NCBI RefSeq assembly: GCF_008831285.2
Contig: NC_045140.1
Location: 29,019,026 to 29,083,025, forward strand
From: Nymphaea colorata
Lineage: Eukaryota > Streptophyta > Magnoliopsida > Nymphaeales > Nymphaeaceae
Direction of reading: 5' to 3'
DNA length: 64,000 nt
Within the stretch, counting starts at the first letter, position 1, and each line of letters opens with the position of its first letter. Made by a program: the position numbers and the translations under genes. This document shows positions 46,104-58,166 of this stretch, piece by piece. The notes under the pieces are model-generated. The model did not search any database, had not been told where the DNA came from, and saw only the letters and a program-made list of their open reading frames with translations.

Positions 46104-46389
46104 TGTAGAATTAAAGTATGCACGAGAGTAGAAGAAAGCACACCAAGGTAACGTGGAAAACCCTCAACACGAGGGAAGAAAAACCACGGGTGAGGAGGTC
46201 TGACGCCCACTAGCAGCCAGACACTCTCTCTTAGAAACTTCATTAACACAAAGATTAGGGTTGACAGAGACATAACTCTTAGAAACTTCATTAACACGAA
46301 GATTAGGGTTTACAGAGACATAAGTAGTCCTAATTAGGACAAACCGGATCGGGTACGGATCCGGACCCGTACAGAAAAACCCGTCAACA
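46104..46389 (-). repeat. 5' LTR of copia 2, with internal tandem duplication
   Basis: It runs TGTAGAATTAAAG...CCGTCAACA on the plus strand, 286 bases. It is about 46 bases longer than the other LTR because a ~48-base block (CTTAGAAACTTCATTAACAC...AGAGACATAA) is present twice in tandem at about 46,229-46,324. GGCAC follows at 46390-46394. Confidence 0.92.
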
Positions 46390-48015
46390 GGCACGATTCT
46401 TATAATTCCAAGTAACTAAATAGCATGTACCACAGTTCTCTGGTCATAAAAAGGACAGTCCTTAAGGTTCAAAAAACACTCACATATTAGGCAACAAGAA
46501 CAAAACTTTTCTAGCACTCCAGAGACAAACCTTGGCATATTTTTAAAATGTAGGCTTCCATGTTACCAAACACTAACTGAGTTGGATAATGAACAAAATT
46601 GTTTCGCACATTTTTAGAATGTAGGCTTCCATGTCAGCAAAGACATGATTCTATCATAACCAAGTTAGATGTGAGATGCGAAGTTCTTGTCAAAGATATT
46701 CAGTCAACCAACCTACAAACTTAAGCAATGTACGATATGCAATTCAAAGACTCTATCAGAATGTGACACACGAACCCATGAACTTGATGAGATTATATTT
46801 ACCAAAAGAATCAAGTTCTCTCGGGCTGACATTTTCAGGCGTATTTCGCCCGCATGACGCCGAGGGATAGTCGGTCTGCGACACAAGTGAATGCATTGAA
46901 AATTGAAAACCAAGCAACTAAAACAACAAAACACCTAAACAACCCAGTTGGAAACTATTAAAGCAGAAAATAAGCAAGATTGAACTACTATAAAATCAAA
47001 CCAGCAATTGCCCAACTCAACAAACTAAACAATCAAACTAAATCAAAATAAGATCCTACTGAAAACAAATCAAGGCAATGACCTTAACCTATCCTGGACA
47101 TGTGCAAGAGCTAACTAAAGGATCTATTCAACTAACGTGACACAAGAAGAAAGAATCCGACTACTAACCTGGGTCTAAAACCATGAAGGACCCGAGGACA
47201 TAAAACCCAAAACTCATGCAAATTCAACGAATAGAACCTTTGAAAAATGTCATAGTTCAAAATCGAGTTCAAAATTGACTGGTCCTTTTGAAAAGAGATA
47301 AGAGGTTTTCTATGACAGGCTCAATCCTAAGACTGGGTTATGTTGAAGACACTCGGTTAAGATGGAATAATGGGCCAGCCTTAATAATTTATGCCAAATG
47401 ATATTTGAGACAAAGAAAATGAAATTCATCACACTCAACAGGAGTTGACTAGGTTTGAGGAGTTTCATCTATCCCATGAATGGACTAATGGTTTGGTAAT
47501 GGAATGGCCAACATCTTTCAAAGCCAAAGGGGATAGGCAATGAAATGACTTTCAAGACCAAAGGAGATTGGTTAGTTCCTCCTATGATTAGAGATGTCAA
47601 GTTTTTACTTTAAAATAATTCAAAAGCGATCAATTTAACTAATAAGCATGAGTGCTTGTGTTGGGCAAATAATATGGCCTTCATTTACACATAGTACCGT
47701 ACAAGCATTAGGATTCATTTCGCGTCAATGCCGTCAAATCTTTAGAAGGGATGCCTTTCAATTTCCAAAATATGAACATAAATGAATCATCCTTAGCATG
47801 TTAGGTAATCAAAAATAGAAGAAGATATTGACCCTAGAATCACACATCTACCAAAGATTGTCACATTCAATTCCTGCAAGTTCAGCCTTCATGCCTTTAA
47901 TCTCTTGCCAGAGACCTTTTGCTTTTTTTTCCTCTTATTTTCTTTTCTTTCTTTCTCTTGCATTCAGCTTTTGTCTTTCGATTTTTTTGTCTTTGATTTT
48001 TTTTTTTAGGCCGAC

Positions 48016-48222
48016 CTTCACCTTTGACGGAATACCTCACCACCCCAAAGGCTACTACGAAGCTCCACCCCTTTGGTGGTTGTGTGTAGCTTTGTCGCGT
48101 ATCCAACCCGCTTCACCTTGCAGGTTTTCAACGAGCCAAAGGTTCATAAGTCGTTACCTTCGCGGTATAGACATAAATCACCTATATGTCTACCCGGTAC
48201 TCTTGATTATTGACCCAGAGGA
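48016..48222. mobile_element. 207-bp insertion unique to copy C
   Basis: Copies A and B lack this block. In copy A the site reads AGGCTGACTACAC. Here CCGAC and ACGAC flank the extra sequence, which looks like a decayed 4-5-base target duplication. The insert is less AT-rich than its surroundings. Its plus strand reads FDGIPHHPKGYYEAPPLWW in one frame, but I recognise no family. It may be a small non-autonomous element or a filler fragment. Confidence 0.5.
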
Positions 48223-49253
48223 ACGACTACACAAGCCCCGAGCCCATCTCTCAACTTTCATTTTGCTATCTTCCAAGATCTTACAAAGCATTTTGGCTTC
48301 TCTCTCAAGATATTTTCCTTGCAAATGCTTGATTACCAGAGTCAATAGCATTTCCTAGTCTTGACTTTCTCAACTTCACAGGACGTTTCCTTACTGCTCA
48401 TATCATGGATCTTTTCAATTTTCCTCTTCCATTGTTTGGCGACAAAAACTTGAAATTTTATTCTTCTACACAAGGAGGTACTGAGAATAAAGCAAAGCCA
48501 CATCATGGTGTGAGAAGACACTTTTAAAATGTTTTCAAACAAAACTGAAAATTATCACTTTAACAAAAAAAATCTTGACATCAAATAATATATCATCAAG
48601 AGGAAGGAATTCTACTCTAAAGAAGATGGTGAATGGAAGACAACATAGGTTGGTTCGGTAGAAAATTGATCTGAAAATTATTGGATGACAAAATAAAAAA
48701 GAAATTAACAATCAATTAAACAATTAAATTTAAAAGTCAAATGCAAACAATCTATCTACTCTATCCCCACCTATCTAATTGATCCTTCCTTGCATTTTAA
48801 GCTCAATAATTCAATAATAGCAAAAAAATGGCCATTTATACAAGGAGAATAGAAACACACCCATAAAATGGAGTGAACCTTTACTTACTGAGTTGAATCC
48901 TATTTTTTTATTAACTACAAGACATAAAATCACACCTAAAAAAAAATCAGAACAATTGAGCAAGCAAAATTACAAACCTTTACGCTAGTGCCGTGTGAGG
49001 TTAATGAGAAAGATTCAAAAATCCAAAAAAAGTTTATGAATGCTAAATAATGTGGCAATTCCAACCTAAGTGGCTCAACTGAAAACTGGTTTCCATTTAA
49101 TACATATCAAAGAACACATTCTTTAACAATAGATTTCCAAAATTGCATAGTAGTTCTAAAGATATGATTGAGACAATGACAATAACATGATTTTTGAGAT
49201 GCTTACATTGCATTACTTTGTTCCTTGAAATCATCATCTGAGGATTCCCACAC

Positions 49254-49553
49254 TAGCCGACCCAACTACTCCCCTCCGTTCCATATCCAAAACTGCTTCA
49301 ACAGCATCGTCTATCTTACCTTCTCTCCAACAGGCAGTCACAAGAACTGAGAAGTTAAAGGAAGAACACATACTTTAGCCTTGAGTAATATCTATGAAAT
49401 GCATTTCCAAAAAGTAAAGATGACGTCACCTTTATATGTGTGAGAATTTGGAGCAAGTCCTCTTTTTCTCATTTTTCCAAAAAACTTGTGAACAAGCTCA
49501 TATTTTCCTGCTTTTAACATCACCTTCCAAAGGAGGAATTTTATAAATAGCAT
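49254..49553 (-). pseudogene. Pentatricopeptide-repeat gene fragment, copy C
   Basis: The same two exons as in copy A: about 49553-49430 (KFFGKMRKRGLAPNSHTY, donor GTGACG) and 49346 to about 49254, starting after TTCTCAG (REGKIDDAVEAVLDM). Here the second exon reads CWREGK where copy A has YWREGK. It is a fragment only. Confidence 0.73.
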
Positions 49554-49694
49554 GTAAAGTGAATCTCAGGGCAGAAGCAAATCACTAATAAGAAGCACAA
49601 AGCAAAAATGCATCTCATGAAGTACATATGCATCACAACCATATTGCTCTCATCTTCGTGAAACCAGCAAAGTGATATCCGCATGTTTTCTAGC

Positions 49695-52130
49695 TGTATT
49701 GCAATTTGCAACATCTCATGTTCAAGAAATTTCCACAAACAATCAATATGATCAAAATGCCATCATGCTCAACTTCATGAAGCTTTGGCAACATCCTCAC
49801 CAAAATGAATTCTTATCATATTCTCCTCATTTTCACATGAAATCTCTCAATATCATGAAACTTGTTGGTACACTATTTTATAAAAGATATTCGCACGTGT
49901 CAGTTCTACTTTCCATTTACAAACACAATCAGTTTTACAACAGTACGAGCAAAAGCAGTTAAAAAAATACACAATGCATATACACAGAAGCAAGAACATT
50001 TTGCTCATAAATAAGTTCATTAGCCCATTTGATTGCAACATTTTCCTTTTTCATAAATTGCTTTAGCTAGAATTTGCTGGCAATTAGGCATCATTATCCA
50101 TTGGGATAGTTCAATAACCATTAAACTACATGCAAGACCATCTACATGTTTTTAATCAAATTCAGGAGCAAGAAAATAACTTTGAAGACCAAAAAGTAGT
50201 CCAAGATAGGGTAATTGCAAAATAATGGTGAGCAGGGTTTGCTTCCTAAACAGCTTTTCATACTTTTTATGTATTCTTCATTCTAAAGATGCAGAAAATC
50301 CCAAATGACGAGATAAATGTGTGTGTGTGCATCTGTTGCATATGTGCTATTTTGTAAGATATGCATTTTAAACTGAAATTTAGAAGCATATGTTGTCTTG
50401 CAAAAGAAAAGAACAAAACTCTATTTGTAAAAGAAATTATAAATGATGTAGAATCTCAAAGCTTCACAATATTTTTTCTGTCAGTATCTTACCTTATGAA
50501 CATGGGGAAGCTAACTATAAAGTAAATTGCATAGAACAATGATCCCACTCTGTACATTGCTGAGCCATCTACAAACTCATGGTACGGGAACTGCAGATCA
50601 TTCAACGTAAATGTGAGAATGGCACATAAAACTTTCTCTGGAAAAGGATTGAGGATAAAACAGAGTAAGCAAGTTCATTGCCTCAACCTAATTTCAGATC
50701 AAAAACAGGCAGAAGAGAAAAATTTTAGTGCAGAATCCACTTTTACATTGGGTACCCGTGATTTATCAAGATGTTTCTGAACTTCCAAGTATAAAACATG
50801 TGTTATACTAGTGGCTAAACAGACACAAATAAGGAACCAAAAATGACATAGGAACATGTGTTCAGCATAACCTTGGAGTTAGGTTGCTATCATTTAACTT
50901 TGATTAGATGGATGTACAATAAGAAAGCAACCACTCACAAACTAAAAAATTAACAGTAGCAGCGGCAAAATAGTACTAGTAGTAGTAATAGTCAACGAGT
51001 CATACATAGTAATGCTTGCAAAAGCACTAGCAGCAGCGGCAGAAAAACAAGAAAAAAACCTTGAGAGATCTTCAATGTACATTGGTCACTTTGAATTTTG
51101 AAACATAGATCAGAATAAGATTTCGATACTTTTCTACCTAATTCCTACTTGATGAGGTAAGTGGAGCAATGTTAGACTCATTGGTCACCTGTGCCAGCTG
51201 CCCGCCTCACTGTAATAAGTACGGTTTAGTAAAGTTTTTCCTAAAAAAATTGGTGTACGTTGAAAATTTACCAATATCAGGCGGTGAAATGCCACCAATT
51301 ACATTCTTCATAAGTGGAGGCACCAACCTACGGCTACAGGCCATCCTTGTTACTAGAAGCACATACTTTGTTTGTGGAGATTTTCATGGCCAGGCTTATC
51401 CTACGTTAACTTAACTGTGGCAGATGTTAATGTTATTTTTTCCTTGCCTCTGCTACTTTTTCCCCATCACTTTGACACATATTGCTTCACGTCCATCTCC
51501 AGTTAAACCTGAAAGGAACAATATAACGCACAAACAGAGCTTAATCCACTGCTTTACCTAGAAACAGAAAATTAGTTTCTGTACTCTTTTATTATTCAAA
51601 AAATAATCAATCAATATAATGGAAAATTTTCCGTAGTAAATTTGTAAATGGCTACTGATTACATCTGCCTTCCTGGATTAAAGCATTAGAGATTTTCTTT
51701 TAGACACTACTTTTGAATTTCACAGCTTTGAATGTTTTTCATAGAGGGCATTATTTTTGCCTTTGACCGAGTGAAAGTAGCAGGAAATCTGAAAGAGTGA
51801 CTAAAAGGTGGAAGAAAAAACAATTCAATAGATGGAAATAGACAAAGAAGATGGAACAAGTAGCTTGAATAAATTCTCAAAATATCTGCTGGTTTTTCCC
51901 TTTAATTTTCTTAAAATTAATGCTCTAGTAGGCCAACATAGTATGTATATTCTCAAACAAGAATTTGGCTTAAATGGAAACATTGAATAGGTGGTCATAG
52001 ATTATCTTGATAAGAAAATGTTGAAAATTAAGGGAGTTATTTGATTAAGCTCAGGGTTTTCTAATATTTTCAAGAGTTTTTGAAGCAGAAAACAACTAGT
52101 ATTCGGAGTTCAAGGCCAGACATGACTTCT
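49695..52130. other. Gene-free AT-rich stretch
   Basis: The sequence diverges from the duplicated unit right after CTAG at 49694. I see no exon with recognisable protein motifs, no RNA gene and no clear repeat. A (AGC/AGT)n-rich patch lies at about 50,955-51,040. Confidence 0.45.
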
Positions 52131-54361
52131 TGAGCTTAGATTTATCGAATATTATATAGTAGAGCATGTATAATTATCGTTTATGCATGTTAGAGTTTAG
52201 AATTGATGTTTTGGGATGCATGTTAGCGATTTTGCTTTTCGGGGAAAAGTAGGATTATGTTGGAGAAGCGTTGATTCATAGCTATAATGACCATTTGCGC
52301 ATGATGGGTTAATTTTTGAAGCAATAGGGAAGCATAGTAAAAATTGAGATGTTGTGGGGAAGATTTAGAACCGTTGTTGCGAGCACGTGGAGCATGCTTT
52401 TGTGAATAAATGTATTTTGGCGTTATTTAGGGAAGAATACATATATTGGATGTATCTTTGGGGTAGACGCTTTAACTATAGAAAGCATGTAAGAAGTATT
52501 AAGGATGGAGTGATTGAAGCATTGTGTTTTGACGTTGGTAGCATGCAACGGCAAGAGGTTGGGAAGTGGCCTATTGGAGAGCTTGTAGGTCGACACTAGT
52601 CGTCGACACCCTCTTGAGGCGATGACACGCGCCTCAATGCTTTTGTTTTGTACTTGCTTGGAATGTGATTATAAATAGTAGAAATCTTATCTTTTGTTTA
52701 TGTTTTTAGGTGCACCGGGCACGTCCCGTCGACCTTGAGCTACCTGATTCGAAGTTCAAGGCATTTTGAAGAGTGTTGTGAGCACGCCATAGGTATGGCT
52801 TCTTTCCAGGCAAATCCCTGCTTGGGCAAGTGTGTGAATGTGTGTTCCTAGGATCATGGGATCCTAGGATTTGTGATGTGAATTGATTGATTGTTCTGTG
52901 AATGAATGTGTGTATGCATGTACATGAATTGATATATGATATGAATTGTTTAGAAAGGCTTATAGTAATTTTTTTGAAATGTTACACATTTGCATGTGCA
53001 TGCTAGAATTGATAACTGTTTAGGACAGATGAGGCGGGGTATCGAGTCGAGTGTCTCCTCGACCCCAATTGTGCATTAGAAAGCATCATAGAATGATAAT
53101 TGCATAGGACAGCTACGAGCCCACCACAGATCGAGACTACTCTCTGTGGTTTGGCTAAGTTTTCAAAGATGTGATTGTTATAATAATAAATGTGAATGTT
53201 ATGTTTATTTAATACACATTGCCACGGGCAATGATGCAAATGATTGCACAGAGGGTAGTTGTACCCATTTTGTTATGACGGCTAGCCAAAACTGTTGTTG
53301 TTATGTGTAATACTCGTGAGAAGGCAATTGGAGGTGTGGGTTCACTCGTGAAGTGAATCAACCCCATGAGCTAGCCAGTTAAGTGTGTTTGTGCAAGTAT
53401 AAGTATAAGAATGAAAGAATAAGAGATGAGAGGCCAGTGGGATGTGACTATGTGTTTGGGAGTTGTCCCGCTTTCGCCACTGGTCTCGCCTATTCGGAGC
53501 GCAGGCGGTGCAAGGCCCCAGGGTTCTGTTGTGTGATGTGCTTGGTGCGTAGGCTCCCGCCTTCCCAACCTGGGTGTCCTAGGGAAGGCTGAGTATCTCT
53601 CCTTGGAATTCACACATCCATGGATGAGTGCTCTACCGCTGCAGCGGATAGATGGATCCATACTGTTTTGGGCCACCACGAGGGTTGTCTCTCGGCTATA
53701 GGCCGCCCGCAGTGTGCACGTGCCTGTGTTTGCACCCACAGGAACTGTAAATTCACTGATAGTAATGAAACTGAAATGTATGTGATTGAAATGTACAGGA
53801 TTGATGTGCATGTGACTGTTGTGCCTATGAATGCAGGTGACATGTTTGAGCATGCCTTGCATGTGAATAAAATTATGTTATTGTAACCATTGAGTGGCTT
53901 TTGCATGTCGTGTCCTGACACGATGTAATGATAGATTGTTCAGATGTTGCTTGTATAATTGAGCCCTACCTAAGAGGGTTTGGACTTTTCCCTGGCTTGT
54001 CGCCATACTGCGAAGGCTAAGCATTCAATTGTTTCCCTTTTCAGGTTTTGGCGGACCCGGGGCAGAAGGCTGAGCGGATGGCTACACTCACATCCTACTG
54101 GGGAGGTTTTGCGTTTTGTTTTTGTAGTGCCAGCATGTTTTATTTTGGTTTTATTGATGTCTTGTTTTTGTTAGGCATCAATTATACAGTTTGGGGCATT
54201 TTTGTCAAATGTACAGTTGAACTGAAATACAACATAATGGAAAACTTGCCCCATTGTTTTGAATTGCTTGGTTCATTTCTTTTTGAACTGTTGTGTAGTC
54301 ACACCTCAATGTTTGATGTTAGAAAAAAAAAATGTTTGAGTGTCAAAAGGTCGGGGTGTGA
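52131..54361 (+). repeat. Candidate solo LTR of an unknown retrotransposon
   Basis: The right end GGTCGGGGTGTGACA is a common plant LTR terminus, and CTTCT follows (54362-54366). CTTCT also precedes TGAGCTTAG at 52126-52130, giving a TG...CA element of 2.23 kb with a 5-base target duplication. The interior has no protein gene and no primer site. The left boundary is the weaker one, because TGAGC does not mirror the right terminus. Confidence 0.5.
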
Positions 54362-55019
54362 CACTTCTCAATGGTACCATGCAGTCTGCAGGAGTTGGAG
54401 TGCTTTCTGTGTTGAAAGATCCTCTAGCACTGGTAGGAACCGCATGCTTTCCTTCATATACTATGAGGGTGGTGGGAATGTTAAGTCTCCCTTCCTGTGG
54501 AATAACTATTTGTGCAAAGAACTTTCACTGAATGCAAGTGAAACTTGCCTTGTAGATGCATGTTTGTAAGCGGTAGGAAAGGCTTACAATCACCTATCAA
54601 AAGGGAAAGCTAGTACTTATATGCCATTGTTCTGCTTCATTTAGTTATTTCTTCTGGTAGTATTCTATAAAACCTAATCCTTGGAAGCTTATTTACTATT
54701 TAGTGTGTAGAAGATGCGTCACTAAGGTTGTAAGCATGCAGTATCAACTGCTGACAGTATAGTTGCTTTTAAAAAATATACATCTTCTTCTTTTTTTCCT
54801 TCTATCCATCAGAAAGTTGCATTTGCATACACTCTATCAACTGTGTTTGTTGATATTTTTTCATTATGATCTTGGCAGTATTAAGAATTAATTGAATTAA
54901 ACTGCACCTAAAGTAGGCTTGTTGGACTTCAGATGATTGTATATATGTCTTTTCTTGTTACGTGACTAATGTGGGTTCCAAAAAGAACCAGTTCTTCTGC
55001 GTTCTGATTTTGGAATTTT
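54362..55019 (+). other. Flank between the candidate LTR and the acidic-repeat pseudogene
   Basis: Bases 54,366-54,570 stay open in two plus-strand frames, but I recognise neither product. The rest is AT-rich and intron-like, ending in an acceptor-like GCAAAAACAG just before 55,034. Confidence 0.35.
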
Positions 55020-56183
55020 ATGCAAAAACAGAATGCTGAAAAATCTTTTGAGGACTCAGCAAAGGCTGATAGGAAAAATGACTTTCTTGTAAAAGAAGTG
55101 TCGGCAGAGCCTGACCTGAACCTGTCTATGAAGGTAAATGGAACAAGTAATTCAAATGAAGCTTTTACTCCAGATCATAGAAAATCATCTAAAATGACAT
55201 TGGAAGAAGTATCGTTAGGTAGTGAGTGCCCAGAAATTAATGGACAGTCGAATCTGCACATTTGTAACAGAACATAATTTCAGACATATCATTAGCTATA
55301 CGCACAGGCTCTTTATTATCAGATACTGATAATGTAGATGCTGAAGCTAGACTAGCTAATAGTGCAATGTTCTCAATGCAAGGGTGCTGAGTGAAGGGAC
55401 TCTAGGGTAAAGTAATGAGGTTGCCTCAGGCACACCAGTAGTACCAAAAGATTTTGATAAAGACGTTGAAAAATGAAATGCTGCCTCCAAGATGGCAGAA
55501 AACCAAATGACTGCAAAGAGTGACAGAAGAATAGATCATGAACACAAAAATTGCGGAGAAGAACCTTGTAGCACAGGTTTGGAGATGGGAGACAACAGGA
55601 CTATTGGAAATGGTGTCAACACAAAAGTAGTAGTGCTGAAGGCTCCACGTGACAATGATAAGACTGTAATGCACACTGAAGTGGTACAAGAAGTTCATGA
55701 TTACAAAGAACATGGAAAAGGACCTGCAGACACTGGTTTGGATAATGCACATAACCACATAAATGTAGACAGTCTCATTTCAAAGGGGATGATGCAGAAT
55801 GCACCAGGGGATAATAGCAAGATCATGTCTGGGAACTCACCAAGACCTAAATGTTATGATTACAAAGAGGGTGGAGAATGTCCGAGTATGGTTTCACTTC
55901 AGAGATGTCAGACAATCAAATAACTGCAAACAATCCTGCCACAAAAATGATGGTGCTGGAAGTTGCAGGGGATAACAGTGACATTGCATCAGGCAACTCA
56001 GTAGGACAAAAAACTTATGACTGCAAAGAAGGTGGAAGAATTCTGGCTGGTTCAGACACAGTCAGCAATGGTGTTATAATAGATATAGGTGATTTAAAAG
56101 TTGAAGAAGAGGCTGAAGAGAAAGAAGAAAGAAACACTGTAGAAGGAGGTGAAAATAGTGGAAAAGTGAAAAGAAACAATTGA
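55020..56183 (+). pseudogene. Unidentified gene remnant with ~53-codon acidic repeats
   Basis: Long plus-strand coding-like sequence broken into three pieces: 55020-55277, then a shifted frame to about 55,380 (ISDISLAIRTGSLLSDTD), then 55,420-55,923 with a TGA at about 55,473, and a final frame 55,878-56,183. Three repeats of about 159 bases are visible, starting near 55,583, 55,741 and 55,901. Each carries a D-N-x-I/T start, a hydrophobic VVLKA/MMVLEVAGDN centre and a YDCKEGG- or HDYKEHGKG-like end. A partial unit precedes them. The product would be hydrophilic and acidic, ending in KVEEEAEEKEERNT. I do not recognise the family. It could be the decayed large exon of a host gene. Confidence 0.55.
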
Positions 56184-56768
56184 TTAAATTGTGAGCTTCC
56201 TTTTGGGATAAATATTGGAAAAGTGAAAGGAAACAAATGATTAAATTGTGAAATAATTGACACTTAATTGTAAGAACTTCTACCTGTCGGGGTATATATC
56301 TGAATAGAAGTCAAGGCTAAAGGAAGCTTTAGAATTTCAGGCTTTGAATGTGTTTCCTCAGGGATTGATAACTGTAGTTGCTAATTAACGATGCAATCAA
56401 GCAGATATAGTCAAATCTAACCTTTTTTCTATTCTAAATCTTTGGTGTCTTGAAGAATATCTTAGACTCATTTGGGAAATCACCTGACTTTCTTTGAAAA
56501 TGTAGTATTCAGAGCAATTGAGAACATGCATATTCACCAAAAGAAGTTCTAGGTGGGTACTGACTCTTCACAAAATGAGAGGTGTGGGCCATTGTTGACT
56601 ACTTGATGGCTTCATAGTGGGAACAACCAAAAGTAGTATCTACACCTTTCAGCAAGAAATATTAGTTATTAGATTCAAGTACTTCTTGAAGTTCTGCACT
56701 TTGAGCTTGAGCTTTTTAAGTAGTTATTCGTGGCTCCAAAAAATTGACTTCAGGATGCTTCTTTCAGG
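56184..56768. other. Gene-free stretch
   Basis: Intron-like AT-rich DNA. A 20-base block (GGAAAAGTGAAA...AACAA) just after the pseudogene repeats at about 56,160 and 56,218. No exon is identified. Confidence 0.4.
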
Positions 56769-56812
56769 AAGATGGTGGCAAACATTGGAAAGACCGTTAC
56801 TGGGTAAAGGTC
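56769..56812 (+). CDS. Candidate small internal exon, product unknown
   Basis: A 44-base open segment reads EDGGKHWKDRYWVK between an acceptor (GCTTCTTTCAG) and a donor (AAG-GTCAGT). Both sites match plant consensus well, and the peptide is rich in residues typical of conserved exons (W, Y, H, K). No family is assigned. It may belong with 55020-56183 and 58167-58514 to one plus-strand gene, possibly decayed. Confidence 0.35.
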
Positions 56813-58166
56813 AGTGTCTTATCCTGCTAAACTCTTAGAACCTGATGATGTAACAATCTGTACGTAGATGATGCCTTGTAGGAATTTGAAACTGTTTTTA
56901 TCCTATCAATGATAGTCATTTAGTTTATGAGATTGACAGAAATTTTTGGACAAATTTACACTTCAAACATTTAACGAGTGATGAAGATTCACTTTTTGGC
57001 AATGCCTCTATGCTTGACATAACATGAAAACACAAGAGACAATGAAGATAGCCACAGCATGATCTGTTTTGCATATAGGATTGTCGTAGGTAATGATATT
57101 GACAAAAGACCTTTCTCAGTTGCTCTGTCCATTTTGTGAAGGTTCTTTTCTTGATTAAATGAATGAGACAGAAAACCTAAGGCTATTGAAAGTTGAAACA
57201 AATTCTTCATTATTTACAATGTATGATTTTGGCTTATTTCTAACATGAATACTTAGTTTCTTGAAAATATTATTCCAAAAGTTGTCCTTGTTCTGGATGA
57301 TGGATACTGACTAAATAATAACATGCATATGTGAATGCTGCTAATCATATGTCTATATATTTGTTCTAAGTGCAATTCAGCTATAATTAACTTTTTAAAA
57401 TTGAAGGCAATGTGAACTATGATGAATTCCTGATATGTCATTTAGAGTGGCCAATCAGTTGATCTCCTTTTGATGCTCATTGCAAGTTTGATGCTTCTTG
57501 TTCTTTTGGTAAGCAGAATGCTGCTGAAGCCAACATATTGATTTGGTCCACCACAATTTGAGCACCCAGATTTTTGTAATTGTCACTCTGTCTTAACCAC
57601 CTAATTTTTGTACTATAACTCTGTGGTAGGCCAGTTTGTGGATTTCAATATTTAGCTATGTTGGCAATTATTTCTGGACTCACTATTTCTTCACCGTTCT
57701 TGGAACATCCTCAGGGAAATTTGAGTTCTCTGCCCTCAAGACTGAACATACCTTTAAGGACAGGATCTGAGAACCGTGTCCATCATGTTTTTTTAGACAT
57801 CTTGTATTCTTGATCTCATAATCTGAGATCTTCTCCTAACTGGGATGCCAATTATTTCAAGGATCACATGATAAATCCAGCCTCAAGCCAGTGTCTGGGC
57901 ATAAGAAATTAAAACATTCCCATGACGATTGGAATTTGATAGTGAATGTAATTGATTAGCTAGTAAGCTTATGATTGGCTCTTAAGAACATAAATTGACT
58001 CCATCTTGAGCTTCTGTTCCTTGTTTCTTTGTGCTTATGCTTGTTGAGGTGCCGTGTTCTGCTCAAGTAGTTACGAGTATCATCTTTATTAAAGTACTTT
58101 TAGTTACCTATATTGGCTCATTTAAGACTATTTTCAAAGCCATCTAAAGTTCTAAACTAGGTACAG

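Larger units (their letters stand above)
46395..49694. repeat. Duplicated unit, copy C, right part (segments Y and Z)
   Basis: Segment Y continues from the copia 2 insertion to 46,854 and passes through the CGCCCGCATGACGCC junction into segment Z, which matches 26,054-28,693 to its end (TTTTCTAG). A 207-bp insertion (48016-48222) and small indels distinguish it. No coding sequence is seen except the PPR exons near the end. Confidence 0.86.

Noticed and set aside
48016-48222. Insert as organellar DNA
   Set aside because: The sequence looked briefly like a transferred plastid or mitochondrial piece, but no organellar gene could be recognised in any frame.
50955-51040. CRISPR-like or structured repeat
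   Set aside because: It is a degenerate AGC/AGT trinucleotide patch with no regular spacers, in a plant nuclear context.
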